NCBI RefSeq assembly: GCF_003368325.1
Contig: NZ_CP031466.1
Span: 1,612,001-1,676,000 of the forward strand
From: Paraburkholderia caffeinilytica
GTDB lineage: Bacteria > Pseudomonadota > Gammaproteobacteria > Burkholderiales > Burkholderiaceae
DNA length: 64,000 nt
Reading direction: 5' to 3'
The position numbers and the translations under genes are program-made. Below are positions 8,396 to 16,024 of this stretch, one piece after another; position 1 is the stretch's first letter; every line of letters starts with the position of its first letter. Below the pieces are notes generated by a model. It was not told where the DNA came from, did not search any database, and was given only the letters and a program-made list of their open reading frames with translations.

Positions 8396-9322
8396 ATGGA
8401 CGCACTTTCCGATGTGCTTTCCATGCTGCGGGTGAGCAGCGTGTTGTCGTCCCGCTTCGAAGGACGCGGCGCGTGGGCCTTCCGTTTTCCCGCGTATCAG
8501 GGGATCAAGTTCGGCGGCGTGCTGTCGGGGCGATTTCACCTGTGGATCGTCGGCAGCAAAACGCCTTTGACGCTCGAACAGGGCGATTTCTACATGCTCA
8601 CGGACGGCCAGCCGTTCTGTTCGGCGAGCGACCCCGAGCGCGAGCCGCTCGACGGACCGGCAATTTATCGCAGCATTCGTGGCGCGGACGGCGTGGTGCG
8701 CTATCAGGGCGACGGCGATCACGAACGGCTGAGTCTCGCAAGCGGCCGCTTCACGTTCGAGAACGACGTCACGGAGATTCTGCTCAGGCATCTGCCGCCG
8801 CTGATCCATCTTCGTGCGGCGGAGCTGGGCTCGCACGCGCTGTCGCGCATCCTCGACCTGCTCGAATGGGAAACGAACGGCGTGCATGCCGGTGCGGATG
8901 TCGCAAGCAGCAGTCTCGCCGCGCTGGTTCTCGTTCACGCGCTACGCGCGTACCTGGCGTCAACGCCGCAACCCGAGGGCTGGCTCGGCGCGTTGGCCGA
9001 TCCGAAGATTGGCAGCGCCTTGGCGATGATGCATGCGCAGCCCGGCGAACGCTGGACCGTCGAGAGTCTCGCGTTAGCGGTGGGCATGTCGCGCACCGCG
9101 TTTGCGACGCGCTTTCGCCGCCAGGTGGGCAGCGCGCCGCTCGACTACCTCGCCCGGTGGCGCATGACGATTGCCCGATCGGCGCTCAAGCACTCGGACG
9201 AACCGTTGACGGAGATTGCGTCGCGAATCGGCTATCTGTCGGACACGGCGTTCAGCATCGCGTTCAAGCGCTCGACTGGACAGAGCCCCGGACGATTCCG
9301 TGCGCTTAGCCGTGAGGCGTGA
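8396..9322 (+). CDS. AraC family regulator with cupin-type sensor domain
   Basis: A 308-residue regulator: N-terminal AraC-binding cupin domain of the Cupin_6 kind (GVLSGRFHLWIVG, then LEQGDFYMLTDGQPF) and a C-terminal AraC DNA-binding domain (VESLALAVGMSRTAFATRFRRQVG and IASRIGYLSDTAFSIAFKRSTG). Proteins of this layout often control a neighbouring oxidoreductase that deals with a reactive compound. Divergent placement from the MDR-VOC pair suggests these are its targets. It lacks the DJ-1-like sensor of the three GlxA-type regulators in this window, so it belongs to a different control circuit that appears to have been inserted between fdhA and bet. Confidence 0.85.
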   Translation: MDALSDVLSMLRVSSVLSSRFEGRGAWAFRFPAYQGIKFGGVLSGRFHLWIVGSKTPLTLEQGDFYMLTDGQPFCSASDPEREPLDGPAIYRSIRGADGVVRYQGDGDHERLSLASGRFTFENDVTEILLRHLPPLIHLRAAELGSHALSRILDLLEWETNGVHAGADVASSSLAALVLVHALRAYLASTPQPEGWLGALADPKIGSALAMMHAQPGERWTVESLALAVGMSRTAFATRFRRQVGSAPLDYLARWRMTIARSALKHSDEPLTEIASRIGYLSDTAFSIAFKRSTGQSPGRFRALSREA

Positions 9323-9433
9323 GGCGGAAGACTAAGACCATTCGTTCAACAACGGCGTAATTCTTGCTGAAATACGGCGGTCCAGATCGCACGGATGCGC
9401 TTGTGATTTCACCGGCGTATCCAGTTTTTATTG

Positions 9434-9463
9434 ATTGACCGTTCAATATAAAAAAACTAATAT
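9434..9463 (+). promoter_or_regulatory. betIBA promoter with overlapping BetI operator
   Basis: A good sigma-70 promoter: TTGACC at 9435-9440, 17-base spacer, TAATAT at 9458-9463. The inverted repeat ATTGA-CCGT-TCAAT (9434-9447) lies over the -35 box. BetI sites in enteric and pseudomonad bet promoters have the same ATTGA...TCAAT shape, so choline-released repression by BetI is the natural reading. Confidence 0.75.
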
Positions 9464-9513
9464 GGCCCATCGAACACTTGGGTGGCCTGCCTGCGCCCGC
9501 CACCTCCAGCACC

Positions 9514-10101
9514 ATGCCCAAACTCGGAATGCGCGAAATCCGCCGCGCCCAGCTGATCGACGCAACCCTGCTGACCATCGACCAGACCGGCCTGGCCGGT
9601 GCGACGCTCGCCTCGGTCGCGCAGCGCGCGAGCATTTCCACCGGCATCGTCAGTCACTATTTCGGCGACAAGGACGGATTGCTCGAAGCCACCATGCGCC
9701 ACGTGCTGCGAGACCTCTGGCAGGCCACGTCGAAACGGCGCCGTGCGGCAAAGGCGGATCCTCGCTCGAAACTGCGCGCAGTCGTGGCTGCGAATTTCGA
9801 CGCCGAGCAGACCAGCGGCCCGGTCATGAAAACGTGGCTCGCATTCTGGTCGGAAAGCATGCACAAGCCGCAATTGCGGCGGCTTCAATACGTGAACACA
9901 CGGCGTTTGAACTCGAACCTGTGCGCGGATTTTTCGAAAGCGTTGCCGCGTGCGGCGGCGCGTCGTGCCGCGAGCGGTCTGGCGGCGTTGATCGACGGAC
10001 TGTGGCTGCGCGGCGCGTTGTCCGGCGAGCCCTTCGATACGAAGGCTGCCCTGCGCGTGGCAAACGAATACATCGATCTGGTGCTGGAAGCGCGCAACTA
10101 G
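9514..10101 (+). CDS. betI: Choline-responsive TetR repressor BetI
   Basis: TetR-family repressor that in relatives releases DNA when choline is present. Starting from the ATG at 9514 the protein is 195 residues, the same as E. coli BetI, and begins [19 protein letters not shown], the BetI N-terminus. Upstream in-frame starts would add an untypical 12-residue tail. The helix-turn-helix lies at about 28-50 ([19 protein letters not shown]). The C-terminal part includes the T-W-L-A-F-W segment and an [15 protein letters not shown] stretch as in the family. It is first gene of betI-betB-betA and probably represses its own promoter through the operator 70 bases upstream. Confidence 0.93.
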   Translation: MPKLGMREIRRAQLIDATLLTIDQTGLAGATLASVAQRASISTGIVSHYFGDKDGLLEATMRHVLRDLWQATSKRRRAAKADPRSKLRAVVAANFDAEQTSGPVMKTWLAFWSESMHKPQLRRLQYVNTRRLNSNLCADFSKALPRAAARRAASGLAALIDGLWLRGALSGEPFDTKAALRVANEYIDLVLEARN

Positions 10102-10141
10102 AACGCAACCAGACCGGCACATCTTCAGAAAGGAGCAAGTC

Positions 10142-11611
10142 ATGGCGGTATTCGCAACGCAACGTCTCTATATAGGCGGCGCCTACGTCGACGCAACCAG
10201 TGGCGAGACTTTCGACACGCTCGACCCCGCCACCGGCGAAACGCTTGCCACGGTGCAACAAGCCTCGGCGGCCGACGTCGATCGCGCGGTGCAATCCGCA
10301 CGCGACGGCCAACGCGAGTGGGCCGCGCTCACGGCGATGCAGCGTTCGCGCATCCTGCGCTGCGCGGTCGAGATCCTGCGCGCGCGCAATGACGAACTCG
10401 CCGCACTCGAAACGCGCGACACCGGCAAGGCGATCGCGGAGACCCGGGCGGTCGATATCGTCACGGGTGCGGACGTGATCGAGTACTACGCGGGCCTTGC
10501 TACCGCGATTGAAGGACAACAGATTCCGTTGCGGCCGTCGTCCTTTGTTTACACGCGGCGTGAACCGCTTGGCGTGTGTGCCGGAATCGGCGCATGGAAC
10601 TATCCGATCCAGATTGCGTGCTGGAAATCGGCGCCCGCGTTGGCAGCCGGCAACGCGATGATCTTCAAGCCGAGCGAAATCACGCCACTGTCCGCGTTGA
10701 AGCTCGCCGAGATTTACACGGAAGCCGGTGTACCGGCCGGCGTGTTCAACGTCGTGCAAGGCGATGGACGCGTGGGCGCGATGCTCGCCGCGCATCCGGA
10801 CATCGAGAAGATTTCGTTCACCGGCGGCGTCGAAACGGGCAAGAAGGTGATGTCGCTGGCGGGCGCCTCGTCGCTGAAAGAGGTGACGATGGAACTGGGC
10901 GGCAAGTCCCCCCTGCTCGTCTTCGACGATGCCAACCTCGAACGCGCCGCCGACATCGCGATGAGCGCCAACTTCTTCAGCTCCGGCCAGGTCTGTACGA
11001 ACGGCACACGTGTCTTCGTGCAGCGTAGCGTGCTGGAACGGTTCGAGACGCTTGTACTGGAACGCGTCAAGCGGATTCGCGTCGGTGCGCCCACTGACGC
11101 CGACACCAATTTCGGCCCGCTGGTCAGCGCCGCGCAACTGCAGAAAGTGCTCGGCTACATTGAAAGGGGCGTGCAGGAAGGCGCGCGGCTCATTGCCGGC
11201 GGCAAGCGGCTGACGCAAGGCCACTTCGGCAGCGGTCAATATGTCGAGCCGACGGTTTTCACCGGCTGCCACGACGAGATGCGTATCGTGCGCGAGGAAA
11301 TCTTCGGCCCGGTAATGAGCATCCTTGTTTTCGACGACGAAGACGAAGCGATCTCGCGTGCAAATAACACCGCATATGGACTCGCCGCCGGCGTTGTCAC
11401 CGAGAACCTGGCGCGCGCCCATCGCGTGATTCATCGGCTCGAAGCGGGTATCTGCTGGATCAATACGTGGGGCGAATCGCCCGCGGAAATGCCGGTGGGC
11501 GGCTACAAGCAATCGGGGGTCGGCCGTGAGAACGGCATCACCACCCTCGAACACTACACGCGCATCAAGTCCGTGCAGGTCGAGCTCGGCCCGTATCAAC
11601 CGGTGTTCTAA
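10142..11611 (+). CDS. betB: Betaine aldehyde dehydrogenase
   Basis: NAD(P)-dependent aldehyde dehydrogenase converting betaine aldehyde to glycine betaine, 489 residues. Visible catalytic residues: N153 in GAWNYP, E251 in MELGGKSP, and the nucleophile C285 in [11 protein letters not shown]. The cofactor loop [11 protein letters not shown] is at about 226-236. The last residues [23 protein letters not shown] are characteristic of the BADH branch and distinguish it from generic aldehyde dehydrogenases. AAAGGAG lies 6-7 bases before the ATG. It sits 40 bases after betI and 12 bases before betA, so one transcript is expected. Confidence 0.95.
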   Translation: MAVFATQRLYIGGAYVDATSGETFDTLDPATGETLATVQQASAADVDRAVQSARDGQREWAALTAMQRSRILRCAVEILRARNDELAALETRDTGKAIAETRAVDIVTGADVIEYYAGLATAIEGQQIPLRPSSFVYTRREPLGVCAGIGAWNYPIQIACWKSAPALAAGNAMIFKPSEITPLSALKLAEIYTEAGVPAGVFNVVQGDGRVGAMLAAHPDIEKISFTGGVETGKKVMSLAGASSLKEVTMELGGKSPLLVFDDANLERAADIAMSANFFSSGQVCTNGTRVFVQRSVLERFETLVLERVKRIRVGAPTDADTNFGPLVSAAQLQKVLGYIERGVQEGARLIAGGKRLTQGHFGSGQYVEPTVFTGCHDEMRIVREEIFGPVMSILVFDDEDEAISRANNTAYGLAAGVVTENLARAHRVIHRLEAGICWINTWGESPAEMPVGGYKQSGVGRENGITTLEHYTRIKSVQVELGPYQPVF

Positions 11612-11623
11612 GGAGAGGTGGCG

Positions 11624-13309
11624 ATGGCTTCGAACGAATACGACTACATCGTCGTCGGCGCGGGTTCGGCAGGCAACGTGCTCGCCTCGCGCCTGACCGA
11701 AGACGCGGACGTGACCGTGCTGCTCCTCGAAGCAGGCGGTCCCGACTACCGTTTCGATTTCCGCACGCAGATGCCCGCGGCCCTCGCCTATCCGCTGCAG
11801 GGGCGGCGCTACAACTGGGCATACGAAACCGACCCCGAGCCGCATATGAACAACCGCCGCATGGAGTGCGGACGCGGCAAGGGGCTCGGCGGTTCGTCGC
11901 TGATCAACGGCATGTGCTACATCCGCGGCAATGCGCTCGATTACGACGGCTGGGCCGCGCGCTCCGGGCTGGAAAACTGGACTTATCTGGATTGCCTGCC
12001 GTACTTCCGCAAAGCCGAAACGCGTGATGTGGGCGCGAACGCGTATCACGGCGGCGACGGCCCCGTTCACGTAACGACGAGCAAACCCGGCAACAATCCC
12101 TTGTTCGCGGCGATGGTCGAGGCCGGTGTGCAAGCAGGTTTTCCCCGTACCGACGACCTGAACGGCTATCAGCAGGAAGGCTTCGGTCCGATGGACCGCA
12201 CGGTCACGGCGAACGGCAGACGCGCCAGCACCGCACGCGGCTATCTGGATCGCGCGAAGACGCGTCCGAATCTGACCATCGTGACGCATGCCATGACCGA
12301 TCGCGTGCTGTTCTCCGCCAGGCGTGCGATCGGTGTCGCGTATCTGCATCATGGCAGCGCCATGACGGCGCATGCCCGCCGCGAAGTGCTGGTGTGCAGC
12401 GGCGCGATTGCCTCGCCGCAATTGCTGCAGCGCTCGGGCGTGGGCCGTTCGACGTGGCTGCGCGAACTCGACGTGCCGCTCGTGCACGATCTGCCGGGTG
12501 TGGGCGAAAACCTGCAGGACCATCTGGAGATGTATATCCAGTACGAATGCAAGGAGCCGGTTTCGCTGTATCCGGCGCTGCAATGGTGGAATCAGCCTGC
12601 CATTGGGCTTGAATGGATGCTGAACGGCACCGGTATCGGCGCGAGCAATCAGTTCGAAGCGGGCGGCTTCATCCGTACGCGCGACGACGATCTGTGGCCG
12701 AACATCCAGTATCACTTCCTGCCCGTCGCGATCAACTACAACGGTTCCAACGCGATCAGGATGCATGGCTTCCAGGCACATGTCGGCTCGATGCGTTCGC
12801 CAAGCCGCGGCCGTGTGAAGCTCACGTCACGCGATCCTGCCGCGCATCCGAGCATCCTGTTCAATTACATGGCCGATCCGCTCGACTGGCGTGAATTCCG
12901 CGACGGCATCCGCATCACACGCGAGATCATGCGGCAGCCGGCGCTCGAACGCTATCGCGGCAGGGAGCTGAACCCGGGCGCGGAATTGACGACGGATGAA
13001 CAGCTCGATGCGTTCGTGCGAATGCGCGCGGAGACGGCATTTCATCCGTCGTGCTCGTGCAAGATGGGCTATGACGATATGGCGGTGGTGGATAACGAAG
13101 GCCGCGTGCATGGACTCGATGCGCTGCGCGTCGTCGATGCGTCGATCATGCCGCAGATCACAACCGGCAATCTGAACGCGCCGACGATCATGCTCGCGGA
13201 GAAGATCGCCGATCGGATTCGCGGACGGGATGCGCTGGCGCGGGTGGAGACGCCTTACTTCGTGGCGAATGGCGCGGCGTCGAGGAAACGCGAAGCGGCA
13301 GCGGTCTAA
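11624..13309 (+). CDS. betA: Choline dehydrogenase
   Basis: FAD-dependent GMC oxidoreductase oxidising choline to betaine aldehyde (and further to betaine) with electrons to the membrane quinone pool. From the ATG at 11624 it is 561 residues. The FAD motif [17 protein letters not shown] opens the protein, [18 protein letters not shown] is the GMC signature 1, and [13 protein letters not shown] signature 2. The catalytic histidine is in [10 protein letters not shown] (about residue 470), with the second active-site asparagine in [12 protein letters not shown] six bases earlier is in frame, but AAGGAG at 11610-11615 is correctly spaced only for the ATG. Last gene of the bet operon, followed by a strong terminator. 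Confidence 0.95.
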   Translation: MASNEYDYIVVGAGSAGNVLASRLTEDADVTVLLLEAGGPDYRFDFRTQMPAALAYPLQGRRYNWAYETDPEPHMNNRRMECGRGKGLGGSSLINGMCYIRGNALDYDGWAARSGLENWTYLDCLPYFRKAETRDVGANAYHGGDGPVHVTTSKPGNNPLFAAMVEAGVQAGFPRTDDLNGYQQEGFGPMDRTVTANGRRASTARGYLDRAKTRPNLTIVTHAMTDRVLFSARRAIGVAYLHHGSAMTAHARREVLVCSGAIASPQLLQRSGVGRSTWLRELDVPLVHDLPGVGENLQDHLEMYIQYECKEPVSLYPALQWWNQPAIGLEWMLNGTGIGASNQFEAGGFIRTRDDDLWPNIQYHFLPVAINYNGSNAIRMHGFQAHVGSMRSPSRGRVKLTSRDPAAHPSILFNYMADPLDWREFRDGIRITREIMRQPALERYRGRELNPGAELTTDEQLDAFVRMRAETAFHPSCSCKMGYDDMAVVDNEGRVHGLDALRVVDASIMPQITTGNLNAPTIMLAEKIADRIRGRDALARVETPYFVANGAASRKREAAAV

Positions 13310-13337
13310 TACACGCCGGGTCGAACCCCATGCCAAC

Positions 13338-13367
13338 AAAAAAGCCGCGATAAATTCGCGGCTTTTC
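13338..13367. terminator. Bidirectional intrinsic terminator after betA
   Basis: Stem AAAGCCGCGA (13341-13350) / TCGCGGCTTT (13356-13365) with loop TAAAT, T-tract to the right and A-tract to the left. It can stop betA rightward and the convergent MFS gene leftward. Confidence 0.88.
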
Positions 13368-13461
13368 TACACCCTGATCAACTGATAAGTACTCAACGCA
13401 CGCGGGACTTGACGGTCCAGAAGCGTCTTACTCCGCGCGATCCAACGGGTCCCCGAGGCAT

Positions 13462-14880
13462 TCACTCACGCGCCGGACTCAACACCCCGCGCGCGTCCGA
13501 TTCAACTGCCTCGGACACCAGGGTCTCCAGCGCCAGCCCACGCGTCTCGATTCCCATGATCCACACCGCCGCGGCCGCGATCACGAAACACATCGCGCCG
13601 AGCGAAAACACGCCGCCTTGCCCGAACATCGGCAGCACGACACCGACCACATAAGGTCCGATCAAGGAGCCCACCCGGCCAATCGCCGATGCAAAACCTG
13701 ATCCCGTAGCCCGTGCTCCCGTGCCATAAAGCTCGGGTGTATACGTGTAAAGCGCCGCCCACATCGCAAACATGAAGAACTGCATGGCGAGTCCGGCGCA
13801 GATCAACAGCGTCGGCGTTTGCGCGTGCAGCGCGGTTTGTCCGTAGACATAGGCCATCACCGCGCTGCCGGCCAGCGACGCGACACAGGTCGGTTTGCGT
13901 CCCCAACGTTCGATGAGCCACGCTGCGCAGATGAATCCAGGAATCCCGCCGAGCGAGATCAGCACGGTATACAGCACCGATTTCGTCACCGCAAAGCCCG
14001 CTTGCTGCATCAATGCACCGAGCCACGACGTCAGCCCATAAAATCCGAGCAAGGCGAAGAACCACAGCGTCCACACCATGATCGTGCGACGCCGGTACGC
14101 GACGCTCCAGATCTCGCGGAACGCACCCGCGCCTTTCGCGGCCGGCGGTTCCTGCAGCATCACTGGCGTGGGCAACTGGCTCAGGCCGGCCGCTTTCATC
14201 ACCTTCACCTCGACTTCCGCGAGAATCTTGTCCGCTTCGGCAAGGTGTCCGCGATGTTCCAGCCAGCGCGGCGATTCCGGCACCACGCGGCGCACGATCA
14301 GCACGAACAAGGCGGGAATCGCCAGCAGCGCAAACTCAGTGCGCCACCCGAACGCCGGCAAGACGAAATACGACACTACGCCCGCCGTAATAAACCCGAG
14401 CGGCCAGAAGCCATCCATCAGCGCGATCAAGCGTCCGCGTGACGCAGCAGGTACGAATTCGGACAAAAGCGCCTGCGCAATGGGAAATTCCATGCCCATG
14501 CCGATGCCCAGCAGCACGCGATAGAAAATCAGCGCCTCGACACTCTGCGCGGTCGAGCAGAGATACGATGCGAGTCCCCACAACACCATGCTCCACTGAA
14601 ACACGGGGCGCCGTCCGAAGCGATCAGCCAGCAATCCGGCAACGGCTGCGCCGATCACCATGCCGAAGAAGCTCGCGCTTGCAACCAGCCCCGCCGTCGC
14701 GGTCGACAGATGGAATTCGCTCTTGATCGAGCCGAGCACGAAGGTCATCGTGCCGAGATCGATCGAATCGAAAAAGAACGCGAGCGCGATGATGATGAAA
14801 ATGGTCCGGTGATAGGCGGAGAACGGCAGTCGCTCGAGTCTGGCGGCTGCGCTCGCGCGAGTCTGAAAAGCAGTAGACAT
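13462..14880 (-). CDS. MFS transporter, metabolite:proton symporter type
   Basis: A 472-residue major facilitator with 12 predicted membrane segments in two halves separated by a cytoplasmic loop around residues 205-265. The family loop motif is GLLADRFGRRPVFQW (about 82-96), repeated weakly in the second half as IERWGRKPT. PESPRWLEHRGH after helix 6 resembles the sugar-porter and aromatic-acid symporter families. The substrate cannot be told from sequence; the location beside betA and the sarcosine oxidase operon makes a methylated amine or related organic ion worth considering, but that is only context. Single-gene transcription unit, start codon 163 bases away from the next gene. Confidence 0.8.
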   Translation of the reverse strand: MSTAFQTRASAAARLERLPFSAYHRTIFIIIALAFFFDSIDLGTMTFVLGSIKSEFHLSTATAGLVASASFFGMVIGAAVAGLLADRFGRRPVFQWSMVLWGLASYLCSTAQSVEALIFYRVLLGIGMGMEFPIAQALLSEFVPAASRGRLIALMDGFWPLGFITAGVVSYFVLPAFGWRTEFALLAIPALFVLIVRRVVPESPRWLEHRGHLAEADKILAEVEVKVMKAAGLSQLPTPVMLQEPPAAKGAGAFREIWSVAYRRRTIMVWTLWFFALLGFYGLTSWLGALMQQAGFAVTKSVLYTVLISLGGIPGFICAAWLIERWGRKPTCVASLAGSAVMAYVYGQTALHAQTPTLLICAGLAMQFFMFAMWAALYTYTPELYGTGARATGSGFASAIGRVGSLIGPYVVGVVLPMFGQGGVFSLGAMCFVIAAAAVWIMGIETRGLALETLVSEAVESDARGVLSPARE

Positions 14881-15043
14881 GTCATTCCCTCTTTGATGTG
14901 GCGTGTGCGGCGAGTGCCGCGCGGACGCTCCGGTCAGTGCAATTCAGTAGACGCCGACATAAATCGGCCACATAGAAGAAATACGTCATGGGGATGGAAC
15001 GGAGTCGTCGTTCCGGCCGCTCGGGTGCCTTATTTCTGGTGAC

Positions 15044-15307
15044 TTACGGTCGCAACCGGGCACGCGCAGCACCGGCAATGCGCGCAAGCGCATCCGCGCT
15101 CAAACGCGCGGCGATTTTCTCGACGTATTCGTGATGCCGCGACTGCAGCGGTGCGCCCAGCTGCTGCGCGAGGAGATAGCGGATCAGCGCGATGCGCCGG
15201 TGCCGCAACTCGATGCTCTGATCGAGCAGCGCGAGCGCGGCGTGGGCGTCGCCGTGATGGCATGCGCGCTCGGTGAGGCGCGCGGTGGCTAGACGTGTCG
15301 ACGTCAT
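15044..15307 (-). CDS. Small conserved-looking protein after soxG, function unknown
   Basis: An 87-residue frame reading T-S-T-R-L-A-T-A-R-L-T-E-R-A-C-H-H-G-D-A-H-type N-terminus, alanine/arginine/leucine-rich, helical, no membrane span, no recognised domain. It follows soxG in the same direction. The ATG at 15307 is chosen over a TTG at 15349, because the latter lies inside an 11-bp hairpin. There is no strong ribosome binding site. Codon usage is compatible with a real gene, but in DNA this rich in GC open frames of this length are common, so I keep confidence low. Pseudomonas has purU at this place in its sarcosine operon; this protein is not PurU. Confidence 0.4.
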   Translation of the reverse strand: MTSTRLATARLTERACHHGDAHAALALLDQSIELRHRRIALIRYLLAQQLGAPLQSRHHEYVEKIAARLSADALARIAGAARARLRP

Positions 15308-15330
15308 GTCAGTCGGCGGCCGGGAGAGCC

Positions 15331-15361
15331 GCGAGCGGTGTTTCGGCAAGACACCGCTCGC
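15331..15361 (-). other. Strong hairpin directly after soxG
   Basis: Perfect 11-bp inverted repeat GCGAGCGGTGT (15331-15341) / ACACCGCTCGC (15351-15361) with a 9-base loop, 7 bases past the soxG stop. No T-tract follows on the minus strand, so it is more likely a transcript-stabilising or partial termination structure than a classical terminator. Confidence 0.7.
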
Positions 15362-15367
15362 TGCCGC

Positions 15368-16024
15368 TCACGACATCAGCGGCTCGGCCGCATCGAGCAT
15401 CATCTTGACGAAGTAGTCCGCAAAACTGCGGCGCACGACGATGTCGAAACTGTCCGCGCCGGTGGGCAACAGCGTCATCGACGCCTTGAAGTAGTGACTC
15501 TGCGCGCACTGCCCTTCGCCGAACAGTTTCGGATGCAGATCGAGCGGGCAACCGCGCGCCAGCACTTCACGCGTACGCGTGCCGCTGATGTCGAGCACCG
15601 TATAGCCGCTGCCGATATCCACCGCCGACGCGAACACGCCCGCAAATGCCGCGCCGAGCTTCGCCTGCAACGGCGCGGTCCGGGTTGCGTCGTGCGCCGT
15701 TGCCGAGCGCACCAGCCACTCGTCGGGACCGAGCCACAGCATGTCGTAGCCATTGCCGCGCGCAATCGTGTTCGCCTTCTCGGGCGGCCGGCAACCGATC
15801 ACGCTTTCCACCGCGCTCACGAACGCTGCATCGCGCGTGTCGCCACGCACATTCACGAGTTCGAGAAACGGCCGCTCGCTCAATCTGAAGGCTGCCGACG
15901 CCGTCGCCTGATGCTTCTTCAGCAGCGCATCCGCTCCCACCAGCGGCGACTCCTGCCACACGCCCGTTTGCTCGCCGACAGCGCGATTCACCGCCGACAC
16001 CGCCCCTCTAGTTTCATTCCACAT
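15368..16024 (-). CDS. soxG: Sarcosine oxidase gamma subunit
   Basis: Smallest folate-binding-fold subunit of heterotetrameric sarcosine oxidase, 218 residues from the ATG at 16024. The family segments G-Y-D-M-L-W-L-G-P-D-E-W-L-V and the S-G-T-R-T-R-E-V-L-A-R-G-C-P-L-D-L-H-P motif are clear, followed by C-A-Q-S-H-Y-F and the F-D-I-V-V-R-R-S-F-A-D-Y-F end. In the complex it packs against the alpha-subunit C-terminal domain and carries no cofactor. Its start overlaps the end of soxA by 11 bases, which implies translational coupling and 1:1 output. Confidence 0.92.
   Translation of the reverse strand: MWNETRGAVSAVNRAVGEQTGVWQESPLVGADALLKKHQATASAAFRLSERPFLELVNVRGDTRDAAFVSAVESVIGCRPPEKANTIARGNGYDMLWLGPDEWLVRSATAHDATRTAPLQAKLGAAFAGVFASAVDIGSGYTVLDISGTRTREVLARGCPLDLHPKLFGEGQCAQSHYFKASMTLLPTGADSFDIVVRRSFADYFVKMMLDAAEPLMS

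Noticed and set aside
9824..12781. Open frame of nearly 1000 codons opposite betI-betB-betA
   Set aside because: Same GC-driven antisense effect; no homology features.
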